A program made the translations under genes and the position numbers. From Desulfobulbus sp. (lineage in GTDB: Bacteria > Desulfobacterota > Desulfobulbia > Desulfobulbales > Desulfobulbaceae), in NCBI GenBank assembly GCA_017998195.1, contig JAGODN010000087.1, positions 1 through 8,756 of the forward strand: 8,756 nt of DNA, in the 5' to 3' direction. Below the pieces are notes generated by a model. The model made no database searches. It was not told where the DNA came from and saw only the letters and a list, made by a program, of their open reading frames with translations. Shown here piece by piece: positions 1 to 7,916 of the stretch (within the stretch, counting starts at the first letter, position 1; each line of letters starts with the position of its first letter).

Positions 1-1
1 C

Positions 2-2800
2 GTCATGACCCACCACATCGCCTTCGGCGCCAAACAGCCCCTGCTCGAGGACGCGGCCGGCGAATCGGGCGGCGAATACATCGTCGCCTACAACAAGGAG
101 CAGCTGATTGCCGCCTTCTACTCGCTGGCTCTGATGATGTCCGAGGCGGTGTCGTTCACCGCGCCCGTGGTTTCTGTGGACGCGGTCAACAAGATCCAGA
201 GCGGCGATGACCTGTACATGGGGCTCTTCCTGCCCATGGACAGCACCTACTGGGTGGGCAACGTCAAAAAATTCAAGATGGGTGACGGTTCCGCCGAACG
301 GCCTGAACTGTTCAACGTCTACGACAAGAAGAGCGCGGTGGCCATCAACAGTGCCGGCCATTTCCTCGACAACACCGCCACCTTCTGGGGAGACGACAAC
401 GATCCCAACGACATCGACAACTACGGTGCCGCCGACATCAAGGAAGACGGCGCGGGCGAGGTGCTGCTCGAAGACGTGCAGGGGTATTTCACCGCCGGCG
501 CCACCGATCCGACCGCCTACTACCAGCGGCCCATCTACACCTGGATGGACCACGACGGAGACGGGGACAAGGAGATGGTCAAGTTCGACCGCACACACAT
601 TACCGCCGCCCATCTCCAGGTGGCGGACGACGCAACCCGCGACAAGCTGGTCAACTTCGTCCACGGATACAGCTACGACGCGGTCGCCGCCACCGGTGCG
701 CCGCTGGCCGTGCGCGACTGGATCCTCGGCCCGATCATCCATTCGCGGCCGGTGGTCATCGACTACTTCGACACCACCAAGGAAGACCTGCCGCTGCAGA
801 AACGGCTGATCGCCGTGGGCAGCAACGACGGCATGCTCCATGTGTTCAACGACGAGAACGGCCGCGAGTTGTTCGCCTTCATTCCCGAGGACATCCTGCC
901 CTTGCTCAAGGAAGTACAGGCGAACAAGATGTTTGACACCGTGGACGGTTTGGTCACCCTGTTCCGCCGGGACAAGGCGCCCAAGTACCTGATCTTCGGA
1001 GAGCGCCGCGGCGGGTCCACTTTCTGGAACCTGGACATTACCAACCAGGACCCGACCCAGTGGACCGTGGCCTGGTCGTACACCCATCCCCAAATCCAGC
1101 AATCCTGGTCGGAGGTCAAGACCGCTTCCATCCCGGTGGCAGTCAACGCCGAGGGCAAGCGGACCTTCAAGGACGTGGCCATCTTCACCGGCGGTTACGA
1201 CACGGAGGAGGATTCCTTCCCGGAACCGTTCACCGACCAGGATGCCAACGGCACCCCGTTCGCCGCCAACGGCAGCATCGACAACAGTGAATGGTCGAAG
1301 ACTACCACCACCCAGGATGTGTATGACGACAACCTGTACAACACCTACAACCCGGCAATGAACGAGTACGGCCGCGGTATCTTCGTGGTCGACCTGGATA
1401 ATCCCGCGGCCGTCACCAGCGTCACCATGGCCAGCGGACCGGCACGGCAAATCCTGCCCTTTTCCGCCACCTACGGCGCCACGGCCGTGACCACCGGCGT
1501 GGCCCAGACCTTCCCGGAGATGAAATTCAGTTTCCCGGCCAGCCCGAGCGTGGCCACGGGCACGGACAGGTACCTGTACAACTCGGCAGGCGGCCCGGCC
1601 TACCAGTACGCGGACAACGTGCTGCTGGCCGTGTACGGCGTGGACATCTACGCCAACCTGTTCAAGGTGCGCTACGATTTCCAGCTGAAAAACGCCGGCA
1701 CCACGAGCACGCCCAACTGGCAGGTGGCCAGCACCGGCTGGCAGGTCAACAAACTGTTCAGCGCCAATCCCGGCAGCGCCAGCGCCAGCGGTCGCCTCGG
1801 GGTTGGGGTAAACACCGCGGACCAGGGGCGGAAGGCCTTCTACCCGCCGGCCATTTCCTGGCGAGGCTCCAAGGGATATTTCGAGGCGGGCAACTATGTG
1901 TATCCGAACGTGCGCTTCGATAAAACCGACACCATGGCCTCGCTCTTCTTCGGCACCGGTGACCGCGAAAACCCGAAATACACCATGATCCGCAATCGCT
2001 TCTACGCGGTCTACGACGACGTCTCGGTCACGGCCACACAGACTGTGCCGTTACCTGAAACGCCCGTTGCCGTGACCTCGGCCCCGTACCAGGAGGACGA
2101 CCTGCTCAACCTGACCTGCGACGAACTGGACAAGGACACCGTTATCAACTCCTGCTATATGCCGACACCGGGCGCTGCCTGCAGCGCCGCCACCGCCTCC
2201 GAGGACATGAAGAACTATCTCAGATCACTGCTCAAGGATGACGCGGTGTACGGCACCCCGGTCGCCCTGGAGAACGGCGCGGCCCACGAAAACGACGCCA
2301 AGGGCTGGTACATCGTCCTGCCCGACCAGGGACAGAGTTCGGCCTGTGGGCATGTCAGCTACCCGACCACCATCGAGTCCTTCACCAGCACGGACCACGA
2401 CAACCATATCGGTGAACATGTGCTCAGTCAGGCCACCCTGTACTACGGCAACCTGTATTTCACCACCTACCAGCCCAGCAGTGACGATCCATGCAACCCG
2501 CAGGGCAATGGCTTCACCTACGCGCTGAACTACCTGGATGCCAGCTCCACCTTCAATTTGACTCAGGAATTGACGGGTAGCGTTGAATACTTTGACATCG
2601 CTGACCGGTATAACAAATACATCGGCATTCACGGTATCCCGTCCAGCTTCACCATCGTGCTACGTGAAGGTCGTGCTAGTGCTTATGCCAGTATGGGTGG
2701 GGCGATCATCGGCCCCGGTAAGGATGGTGGCCCCCCCATTCCGTCCCCCGGGCTGGGACTGGAGTTGTACTATTGGCGTGACAGCAGCAGCGAAGAATGA
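2..2800 (+). CDS. pilY1: PilY1/PilC-family type IV pilus tip adhesin, C-terminal part (5' end outside window)
   Basis: Surface or pilus-tip protein that in known systems promotes type IV pilus assembly, adhesion and twitching. The reading frame is open to the window edge, and residues 1-45 (counted from the ATG at base 5) look like the end of a von Willebrand A domain (HHIAFG, then SGGEYIVAYNKEQLIAAF), so that ATG is internal. Next comes the PilC module: SFTAPVVSVDA (50-60), WVGNVKKFKM (83-92), a DxDxDGD loop at 182-190 that could bind calcium, and the beta-propeller signature VRDWILGPIIHSRPVV (236-251), GSNDGMLHVF (272-281) and GGSTFWNLDI (336-345). The C-terminus carries the usual GIPSSFTIV (877-885) and an ending near YWR. 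Relative to PilY1 proteins I know, residues about 400-455 form an acidic, Asn-rich insertion. Five cysteines lie between 705 and 830. A run of seven C at 2731-2737 falls in the last 23 codons. Family assignment is firm; the symbol is by similarity. Confidence 0.87.
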   Translation, partial: VMTHHIAFGAKQPLLEDAAGESGGEYIVAYNKEQLIAAFYSLALMMSEAVSFTAPVVSVDAVNKIQSGDDLYMGLFLPMDSTYWVGNVKKFKMGDGSAERPELFNVYDKKSAVAINSAGHFLDNTATFWGDDNDPNDIDNYGAADIKEDGAGEVLLEDVQGYFTAGATDPTAYYQRPIYTWMDHDGDGDKEMVKFDRTHITAAHLQVADDATRDKLVNFVHGYSYDAVAATGAPLAVRDWILGPIIHSRPVVIDYFDTTKEDLPLQKRLIAVGSNDGMLHVFNDENGRELFAFIPEDILPLLKEVQANKMFDTVDGLVTLFRRDKAPKYLIFGERRGGSTFWNLDITNQDPTQWTVAWSYTHPQIQQSWSEVKTASIPVAVNAEGKRTFKDVAIFTGGYDTEEDSFPEPFTDQDANGTPFAANGSIDNSEWSKTTTTQDVYDDNLYNTYNPAMNEYGRGIFVVDLDNPAAVTSVTMASGPARQILPFSATYGATAVTTGVAQTFPEMKFSFPASPSVATGTDRYLYNSAGGPAYQYADNVLLAVYGVDIYANLFKVRYDFQLKNAGTTSTPNWQVASTGWQVNKLFSANPGSASASGRLGVGVNTADQGRKAFYPPAISWRGSKGYFEAGNYVYPNVRFDKTDTMASLFFGTGDRENPKYTMIRNRFYAVYDDVSVTATQTVPLPETPVAVTSAPYQEDDLLNLTCDELDKDTVINSCYMPTPGAACSAATASEDMKNYLRSLLKDDAVYGTPVALENGAAHENDAKGWYIVLPDQGQSSACGHVSYPTTIESFTSTDHDNHIGEHVLSQATLYYGNLYFTTYQPSSDDPCNPQGNGFTYALNYLDASSTFNLTQELTGSVEYFDIADRYNKYIGIHGIPSSFTIVLREGRASAYASMGGAIIGPGKDGGPPIPSPGLGLELYYWRDSSSEE

Positions 2801-2806
2801 CCAACC

Positions 2807-2835
2807 GCCGCCCGTGGCCCACAGTCACGGGCGGC
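2807..2835 (+). other. Intercistronic hairpin between pilY1 and the next gene
   Basis: A perfect 10-bp inverted repeat (GCCGCCCGTG / CACGGGCGGC) with a 9-nt loop starts 7 bases after the pilY1 stop codon. No T tract follows, so it is not a standard intrinsic terminator. It could stabilise the 3' end of the pilY1 message or reduce read-through into the small downstream gene. The structure is certain as sequence; its function is inference. Confidence 0.45.
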
Positions 2836-2870
2836 ACCACATGTTTCCAATACATTCGAGGTGAGATAGC

Positions 2871-3215
2871 ATGCGAAAGAAATTACCAGGAATCCTGGCC
2901 TGTCTGATGGTGCTGGCGGTCTGCGCCGGCCTGCTCCCGGCGGAGGGCCGGGCGGCGGTCGCCGTGCAGGCCGAGACAGTTTCCGGAATCATCGTGGCCA
3001 GGGCGACGGACCAAGCCATTCGCCTGGACAATGGGCAAACCTATCACCCCTCACGCCAGGAACTTGCGCCCGGGGTGGCGATCGGCCAGCCCATCACCCT
3101 GCGATACTTCGTCGAAGGCGGAGAGAAGAACGTGTATTTTGAATACGCGCCCGGCGTGAACAGCCTGAAGGAATTGCCGCCGGTGACGGCACCGGAGGAC
3201 GACGGCCCGAAATAA
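2871..3215 (+). CDS. Small exported protein of unknown function downstream of pilY1
   Basis: A 114-residue protein that I do not recognise as a named family. It has a clear signal peptide: MRKK, then a hydrophobic stretch at about 5-22 (ILACLMVLAVCAGLL), with a plausible signal-peptidase I site after A28 (GRA|AV). The mature part of about 86 residues has alternating beta-strand patterns (SGIIVARA, AIRLDNGQTY, ITLRYFVEG, NVYFEYAPG), suggesting a small all-beta fold, and an acidic, Pro-rich tail (ELPPVTAPEDDGPK). The start is supported by GAGGTGA at 2858-2864, six bases before ATG. It lies 70 bases after pilY1 on the same strand, so co-transcription and a role in the periplasm or at the pilus are plausible inferences. 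There is no lipobox; the cysteines at 11 and 18 are inside the signal peptide. Confidence 0.75.
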   Translation: MRKKLPGILACLMVLAVCAGLLPAEGRAAVAVQAETVSGIIVARATDQAIRLDNGQTYHPSRQELAPGVAIGQPITLRYFVEGGEKNVYFEYAPGVNSLKELPPVTAPEDDGPK

Positions 3216-3235
3216 GCACCACCCGCCCGGTAACC

Positions 3236-3270
3236 GCAGCGCGGCCGGCCCTGACTGCCGGCCGCGCTGC
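3236..3270. terminator. Perfect 14-bp GC-rich hairpin, possible bidirectional terminator
   Basis: The arms 3236-3249 and 3257-3270 (GCAGCGCGGCCGGC and its exact complement) enclose a 7-nt loop. It begins 20 bases after the stop of the small exported gene and lies between the plus-strand pil genes and the minus-strand hicAB/regulator genes, the expected place for a terminator serving convergent transcripts. Neither side has a T tract, so classical intrinsic termination is uncertain; it may act with Rho or as an RNA-end stabiliser. Confidence 0.5.
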
Positions 3271-3384
3271 ATGTCCCGCCAACCACCCTGTCATGAGGAG
3301 GCGCGGGCTCAGAACAATCCCGCCACGCTCGCGCTTTCTTCCACCCCTCAGGACAGGCTTCTTGCCTCGTCCCGGGTACCCCAC

Positions 3385-3510
3385 TCACAGACCATACTCC
3401 TTCAATTTCCCCAGAAGCGCCGGGTAGCTCAGTTCGAGCAGACGGGCCGCCCTGGTCGTGTTGCCGCCAATGTAAGCCATGGCCCGCCGGATGAGGCGTC
3501 GCTCCATGAT
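3385..3510 (-). pseudogene. Orphan Fis-type HTH tail of an NtrC-family regulator (gene remnant)
   Basis: Read on the minus strand, this stretch encodes a DNA-binding tail from IMERRLI to LKEYGL, ending in TGA at 3385-3387. It matches the last 41 residues of the intact regulator downstream at about 32 of 41 positions by my count, without a gap. The preceding AAA+ and receiver domains are absent: upstream of the methionine at about 3508 the homology stops and about 90 bases later hicB ends. The frame stays open to a GTG at 3591, which would give 68 residues, but no ribosome binding site is visible there and the first 27 residues match nothing I know. A displaced or decayed 3' end of an ntrC-like gene is the simplest reading. 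A tiny stand-alone HTH protein translated after hicB is the alternative. Confidence 0.6.
3393..3510. repeat. Direct repeat, copy B (ntrC 3' end)
   Basis: This 118-base segment aligns without indels to 4353-4470, exactly 960 bases away. I count 20 mismatches, about 83% identity. Both copies code in the same minus-strand frame and end in TGA at equivalent positions. Similarity ends abruptly on both sides. The copy is too diverged to be a recent duplication within this genome. Confidence 0.85.
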
Positions 3511-3600
3511 CCCGGCCCGGCCGGTCCCGTGCCATCCGGGATCGCCGACCACCATCTGGACGAACCATGACCGGCGAAACCTCCACCCCACAAAGACGCC

Positions 3601-3939
3601 TCAGTGCCGGCCAAGGCCCTCGGCGATAAAAGATGCCACCAGGGTGTTGATGCTGACGCCCTCCCTTCTCGCCAGGGAGGCCAGCCGGGCATGAACGCTC
3701 TTGGGAACACGCTGCACCCACTTGCCGCTGTAACTCTGGCTGATGGCCGGGAGAGGGTCGCCGAACGCACGGGCCGTGGCCAGCCAGGAGGCCTCGGCGT
3801 CCATGGCGTTGGTGATGGCCTCCAAGATGGTTTCACCGTCAGCCATGCATCCGGGAAGGTCGGGAAAGGTGACGAGAAAGCCGCCGCCATCTTCCCGGGC
3901 AAGTTGTTTGACCTCGAACGGGTAGGTTGTTTCAGCCAT
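3601..3939 (-). CDS. hicB: HicB antitoxin
   Basis: A 112-residue antitoxin of the type II HicAB system that neutralises HicA and represses its own operon. The N-terminal partial RNase-H-like HicB domain is seen in FLVTFPDLPGCMADGETILEA (split as 21-30 and 31-41) followed by AITNAMDAEASWL. The C-terminus (about 73-109; VQRVPKSVHARLASLA, then EGVSINTLVASFIAEGL) is a ribbon-helix-helix DNA-binding domain, so this HicB can act as an operator-binding repressor. The ATG overlaps the end of hicA by 8 bases (ATGGCTGA), indicating translational coupling, and it has its own strong Shine-Dalgarno AGGAGA at 3945-3950, five bases from the start. Length is normal for RHH-type HicB. The toxin-before-antitoxin order is usual for hicAB. 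Confidence 0.93.
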   Translation of the reverse strand: MAETTYPFEVKQLAREDGGGFLVTFPDLPGCMADGETILEAITNAMDAEASWLATARAFGDPLPAISQSYSGKWVQRVPKSVHARLASLARREGVSINTLVASFIAEGLGRH

Positions 3940-4171
3940 GATCTTCTCCTGTGATCAGCGCGAGAAATTGCTTGATGTACACAGCCTTGATCGGCCTGTG
4001 GGCCGGGACGGTCAGCTTGGCCCCGTCCTGACGCCTGAAGGTCACGTGGCTGGTGCCGGGTTGCCGCCATTCAATGCCGTGCTGTTTGGCGAGAGACTGC
4101 AAGGTCTCGATTTTCCAGTCGCCAGCCGGGTTGTTGGCCATTTGCTTGAGCAGTTTGTCCCGTGTACTCAT
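3932..4171 (-). CDS. hicA: HicA mRNA interferase toxin
   Basis: A 79-residue toxin that in its family cleaves mRNA and tmRNA to stop translation. The double-stranded-RNA-binding-like HicA fold is recognisable: helix around 21-32 (IETLQSLAKQHG), strand with the active-site motif GTSHVTFRR (39-47; H42 is the presumed catalytic histidine), the strand KLTVPAH (52-58) and a C-terminal helix AVYIKQFLALI (63-73). It belongs to the branch with one histidine in GTSHVTF rather than the GSHH of shorter HicA proteins. No frameshift or missing core residue is seen, so it should be active. It is the first gene of the hicA-hicB operon. Its ribosome binding site is poor and the candidate -10 box is only 11 bases upstream of ATG. 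Confidence 0.92.
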   Translation of the reverse strand: MSTRDKLLKQMANNPAGDWKIETLQSLAKQHGIEWRQPGTSHVTFRRQDGAKLTVPAHRPIKAVYIKQFLALITGEDHG

Positions 4172-4176
4172 GCTGT

Positions 4177-4188
4177 TATAATATTATA
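4177..4188 (-). promoter_or_regulatory. hicAB -10 box within a perfect 12-bp palindrome (candidate HicB operator)
   Basis: TATAATATTATA is self-complementary and, read on the minus strand, contains a consensus TATAAT at 4188-4183. The surroundings (about 4172-4216) are strikingly AT-rich within GC-rich DNA. No convincing -35 sits at the right spacing, so promoter strength is uncertain. HicB proteins with a ribbon-helix-helix domain bind short palindromes at their own promoter, and this is the obvious candidate. The palindrome is seen directly; the operator role is inference. Confidence 0.55.
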
Positions 4189-4197
4189 TGTGATATC

Positions 4198-4216
4198 AAA
4201 AGACGCAAGGTCTTTT
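4198..4216. repeat. 7-bp inverted repeat in the ntrC-hicA intergenic region
   Basis: AAAAGAC and GTCTTTT flank a 5-nt loop just upstream of the hicA -10 box and 129 bases beyond the regulator stop. It may be a weak terminator for the regulator operon or a second protein-binding site at the hicAB promoter. The low-GC stem and short T run make termination doubtful. Confidence 0.35.
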
Positions 4217-4344
4217 CCGTATCGACACCGCCACGGAAAACAGTCGCAAACCTATCGCAATCCGCCCGGTGATCCGGAGTGGTGTTGGTGCATTTCCTTG
4301 ATGAGCTATCGGTGCCGCCGCCCGGCCGCGCCCGGACGCACAAG

Positions 4345-5709
<1,365 letters not shown>

Positions 5710-5714
5710 GCGGG

Positions 5715-7247
5715 TCAGGCTCCGGGTTCGGGTGGATGGGCGGGTGCGGATGGGTCGGCCGGGTCGGTCAGGGGCAGCAGCAGGTGCACGGTCGTGCCTG
5801 CGCCGGGCTCGCTCTCCAGGCGGATGGCGCCGCCCATGGATTCGATCAGCGACAGCGACACCCACAGCCCCAGGCCGGTGCCGCGGCCCGGCTCCTTGGT
5901 GGTGAAGAAGGGGTCGAACACCGACTCGCGCAGCTCGGGCGGGATGCCGCTGCCGTTGTCCATGAGGCTGAGGCGCAGCCTCGCCGGATGGTCGGGCCCG
6001 TCCGGCGGGTCGATGCGGGTGGCCAGGGTAATGGCGCCCTCCTCCGCCTGGTGGCCGCTGCGGATGGCGTCCACGCTGTTGAGCAGGCAGTTGAGCAGCA
6101 CCTGGCGCAGCTGCTCGCGGTCGAGGTGGACCTGGCTGCGCGTTGCGGCAAGGTCCAGGGTCACGCGGATGCCGGCAAAGAGCGGCTGGCTGGCCAGCGA
6201 CTCGGCGGTCTCGGCGAGCAGGGTGTGCACGTCGAACAGCTCCGGCTTGCCCCGGCCCGCGCGGGCGTGGTCGAGCAGCTGGCGGATGAGCCGGTCCACC
6301 CGCGCCAGTTCGGCCAGTCCTTTGGTTGCGTAGTCGGCGCGCTCGGGCGCGGCGAGACCCTCCATGGCGAGCAGCTGCACATACCCCTGGACCACGCCGA
6401 GCGGATTGCCTATCTCGTGCGCCAGGCCCGCGGCCAGCCGGCCCACCGAAGCAAGCTTCTCGGCCCGGACCATCTCCTCCTGGTTGGCGAGCAGCTGCCG
6501 GTTCTTCTCGGCCAGTTCACCCACGGCCGCGGCCAACCGTTCGCGGTCCGCCTCGATGCGCGCCACCATGGCCTGGATGGAGCCGGCCAGCCGGCCGAGC
6601 GCATTGGTCGGGGCCGTGGGCCAGACCGTGTCCAGCCCCTCGCCGCGGTAGTTCTCGGCCGCCTCGACCATGCGGTCGATGGGCCGCACATGTGACTGGA
6701 ACAGGCGGAAAAACACCACCGTTGCCAGCACCAGCGCGTTGACCAGCAGGTAGACGAGGATGACCCGCTCCTTGCGCCACACCGGCTGCAGCACCCGGGC
6801 GAGCGGCACGGCCGCGCCGATGGCCGCGGGCTGGTTGCCGGGAGCGAGCATGGGCACGGCCACCGCCAGGTAGCGGGGCGCGAGCAGGCTGGTGGGGGTG
6901 AGGGGCGCGGGTTGGACTTGAGGAGAGCCGGACCGGGCCGCGGCCTCGACCAGGGGACGCAGGGTTTGGGCACAGGTTGGATTGGCGGTGGCGGGGAGGA
7001 GGGTGTTGGTGTGCAGGAGGCAGCTGCCCGGTTGGTCGGCGAGCCATTGGCGGAGCATGACGGGCAGGTCGGCCGCCCCCGGCGCGGACGCGGTCGCACC
7101 CGCGTCCAGCAACCGGCGCAGCAGGCCCGCCTCGCGCACCTGGGCATCGTTGATCCAGAACGGCAGGACCACCAGGTTGGTCAGCAGGGTGGCCGTCGCA
7201 CTGAGCAGCAGCAGGTTCAGCCCGAGCCCCAGGGTGATGCGTCGCAT
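5715..7247 (-). CDS. Membrane sensor histidine kinase
   Basis: A 510-residue kinase that autophosphorylates and passes the phosphate to the coupled NtrC-type regulator. Layout: TM1 about 7-31, periplasmic sensor region about 32-160, TM2 about 162-183, HAMP-like linker about 184-237, coiled coil about 232-260, HisKA with H277 in LAHEIGNP (275-282), N box LLNCLLNSVDAI (384-395), G1 box DNGSGIP (430-436), F box FDPFFTTK (444-451), G2 box GTGLGL (456-461). The EIGNPLG form of the H box is common in NtrB/AtoS-like kinases. No PAS domain and only two membrane helices are seen, so this is not a PilS of the usual six-helix type. The periplasmic part has two cysteines, C76 and C92, which could form a disulfide; its ligand is unknown. 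GGGGAGG lies 12 bases upstream of ATG. First gene of the two-gene operon. Confidence 0.94.
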   Translation of the reverse strand: MRRITLGLGLNLLLLSATATLLTNLVVLPFWINDAQVREAGLLRRLLDAGATASAPGAADLPVMLRQWLADQPGSCLLHTNTLLPATANPTCAQTLRPLVEAAARSGSPQVQPAPLTPTSLLAPRYLAVAVPMLAPGNQPAAIGAAVPLARVLQPVWRKERVILVYLLVNALVLATVVFFRLFQSHVRPIDRMVEAAENYRGEGLDTVWPTAPTNALGRLAGSIQAMVARIEADRERLAAAVGELAEKNRQLLANQEEMVRAEKLASVGRLAAGLAHEIGNPLGVVQGYVQLLAMEGLAAPERADYATKGLAELARVDRLIRQLLDHARAGRGKPELFDVHTLLAETAESLASQPLFAGIRVTLDLAATRSQVHLDREQLRQVLLNCLLNSVDAIRSGHQAEEGAITLATRIDPPDGPDHPARLRLSLMDNGSGIPPELRESVFDPFFTTKEPGRGTGLGLWVSLSLIESMGGAIRLESEPGAGTTVHLLLPLTDPADPSAPAHPPEPGA

Positions 7248-7573
7248 GGTCGGATGCGCCTCCCCTTACCCGGTGACCAGTCTATAGAGGGGACCGCGCG
7301 GCGCGGCAGCCCGGCCGCCGACGGGCCGGCACGGACTGTGCCCGTTCAGCGCATTGGTCGAAAGAAGCAAGGGCGATGGATCGGTTCGATTCATAACCCC
7401 TTTCTCTCACGGCAGAATCCAGCGATCAAGGGATTTTACTCGATGACTGAGGAAAAGTACTCCGTGGGTGAGCAACAATGCGCAGAAGTGCACACCCGAC
7501 GCATCCTCCGAATAATCAGGGCGTTCAGGCAGGGCGGCAATGAATCCGCTCCTGCGCCACGATGAACGTTCTT
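7248..7573. other. Gene-free stretch upstream of the kinase
   Basis: I see no supported gene here. It must hold the promoter of the kinase-regulator operon, but only a weak match is visible on the minus strand (TATAGA at 7286-7281 within the palindrome TCTATAGA, with a poor -35). No sigma-54 -24/-12 pair was found. A 40-codon plus-strand frame at 7443-7565 has no family signature and runs into the repeat region, so it is not called. Confidence 0.5.
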
Positions 7574-7637
7574 ATCGCGGGCATGGCCCGCTCCTACCAC
7601 CCCGGCCGTGCTCGTCGGAGCGGGCCGTGCCCGCGAT
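7574..7637. repeat. REP-like paired palindrome
   Basis: The arms 7574-7594 and 7617-7637 (21 bases each) are complementary with one mismatch, around a 22-base spacer. Each arm is itself a small palindrome (GCGGGC-ATG-GCCCGC and GCGGGC-CGT-GCCCGC), the two-in-one design of REP/BIME elements. Read on the minus strand, one arm carries the GTAGGAGCGGGCCATGCCCG type of sequence familiar from dispersed extragenic repeats in proteobacteria. Such elements are typically non-coding and mobilised by RAYT transposases; none is in this window. Confidence 0.75.
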
Positions 7638-7698
7638 GGGGGACCGGCACGGTCTTTGGTACCCCGAGCAAGGCCGGACGCCGGAGCGCCCGGGGCTG

Positions 7699-7724
7699 CG
7701 TTCCCACGCTGGAGCGTGGGAACG
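7699..7724. repeat. CGTTCCCACGCT palindromic repeat
   Basis: Two perfect 12-base arms separated by GG (CGTTCCCACGCT-GG-AGCGTGGGAACG). This is a widely dispersed extragenic palindrome in proteobacteria whose spurious translation gives strings such as SHAGAWER. It is followed on the plus strand by an A9 tract, not a T tract, so it is not an intrinsic terminator for plus-strand transcripts, and on the minus strand the T tract comes before the stem. Confidence 0.75.
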
Positions 7725-7758
7725 ATAAAAAAAAACCCGCGACCAAGTTGGCGGTATT

Positions 7759-7825
7759 CCATGGTGCGCAGCCCACGAGCACGCGTAATCGGTTATTGTC
7801 GTCTATGGCGCATTGCGCACCAGGG
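7759..7825. repeat. Inverted repeat of the GGTGCGC family
   Basis: CCATGGTGCGCA at 7759-7770 pairs with TGCGCACCAGGG at 7814-7825 at 11 of 12 positions, spanning a 43-base centre. The left arm with its flank (7745-7770) resembles 8722-8747 at about 20 of 26 positions, so the two sites belong to one dispersed family. Probably a non-autonomous palindromic element; no open frame inside. Confidence 0.6.
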
Positions 7826-7916
7826 GATCACCGTCATCATCAAAGAAAAAGGGCGCCACGAGCAAGCCCCCGGCACCCCTCAAACCTGAACAATTGCAGC
7901 CTGAGCAGGCAGCCAA

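Noticed and set aside
5710..5865. A longer start for the response regulator, adding 52 residues before MQTILVIDDE.
   Set aside because: The extra residues are the shadow of the kinase's catalytic domain in another frame (Arg/Pro-rich) and receiver domains start right at the chosen methionine.
7281..7309. Sigma-70 promoter for the kinase operon (TATAGA with a -35 of CTGCCG).
   Set aside because: Only half of the -35 positions agree; kept as a remark in the intergenic entry rather than a feature.
7443..7565. A 40-codon plus-strand frame starting MTEEKYSVGEQQ, with a weak AAGGGA upstream.
   Set aside because: No family resemblance, no promoter, and its 3' end touches the REP-like block. Too weak to call a gene.
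7699..7735. A hairpin followed by A9, as a possible intrinsic terminator.
   Set aside because: The plus strand has A's after the stem, and on the minus strand the T tract precedes the stem, so neither orientation fits.
7436..7782. Minus-strand frames giving PTLQRGN- and FPRSSVGT-like peptides.
   Set aside because: These are the well-known spurious translations of the CGTTCCCACGCT palindrome, not proteins.
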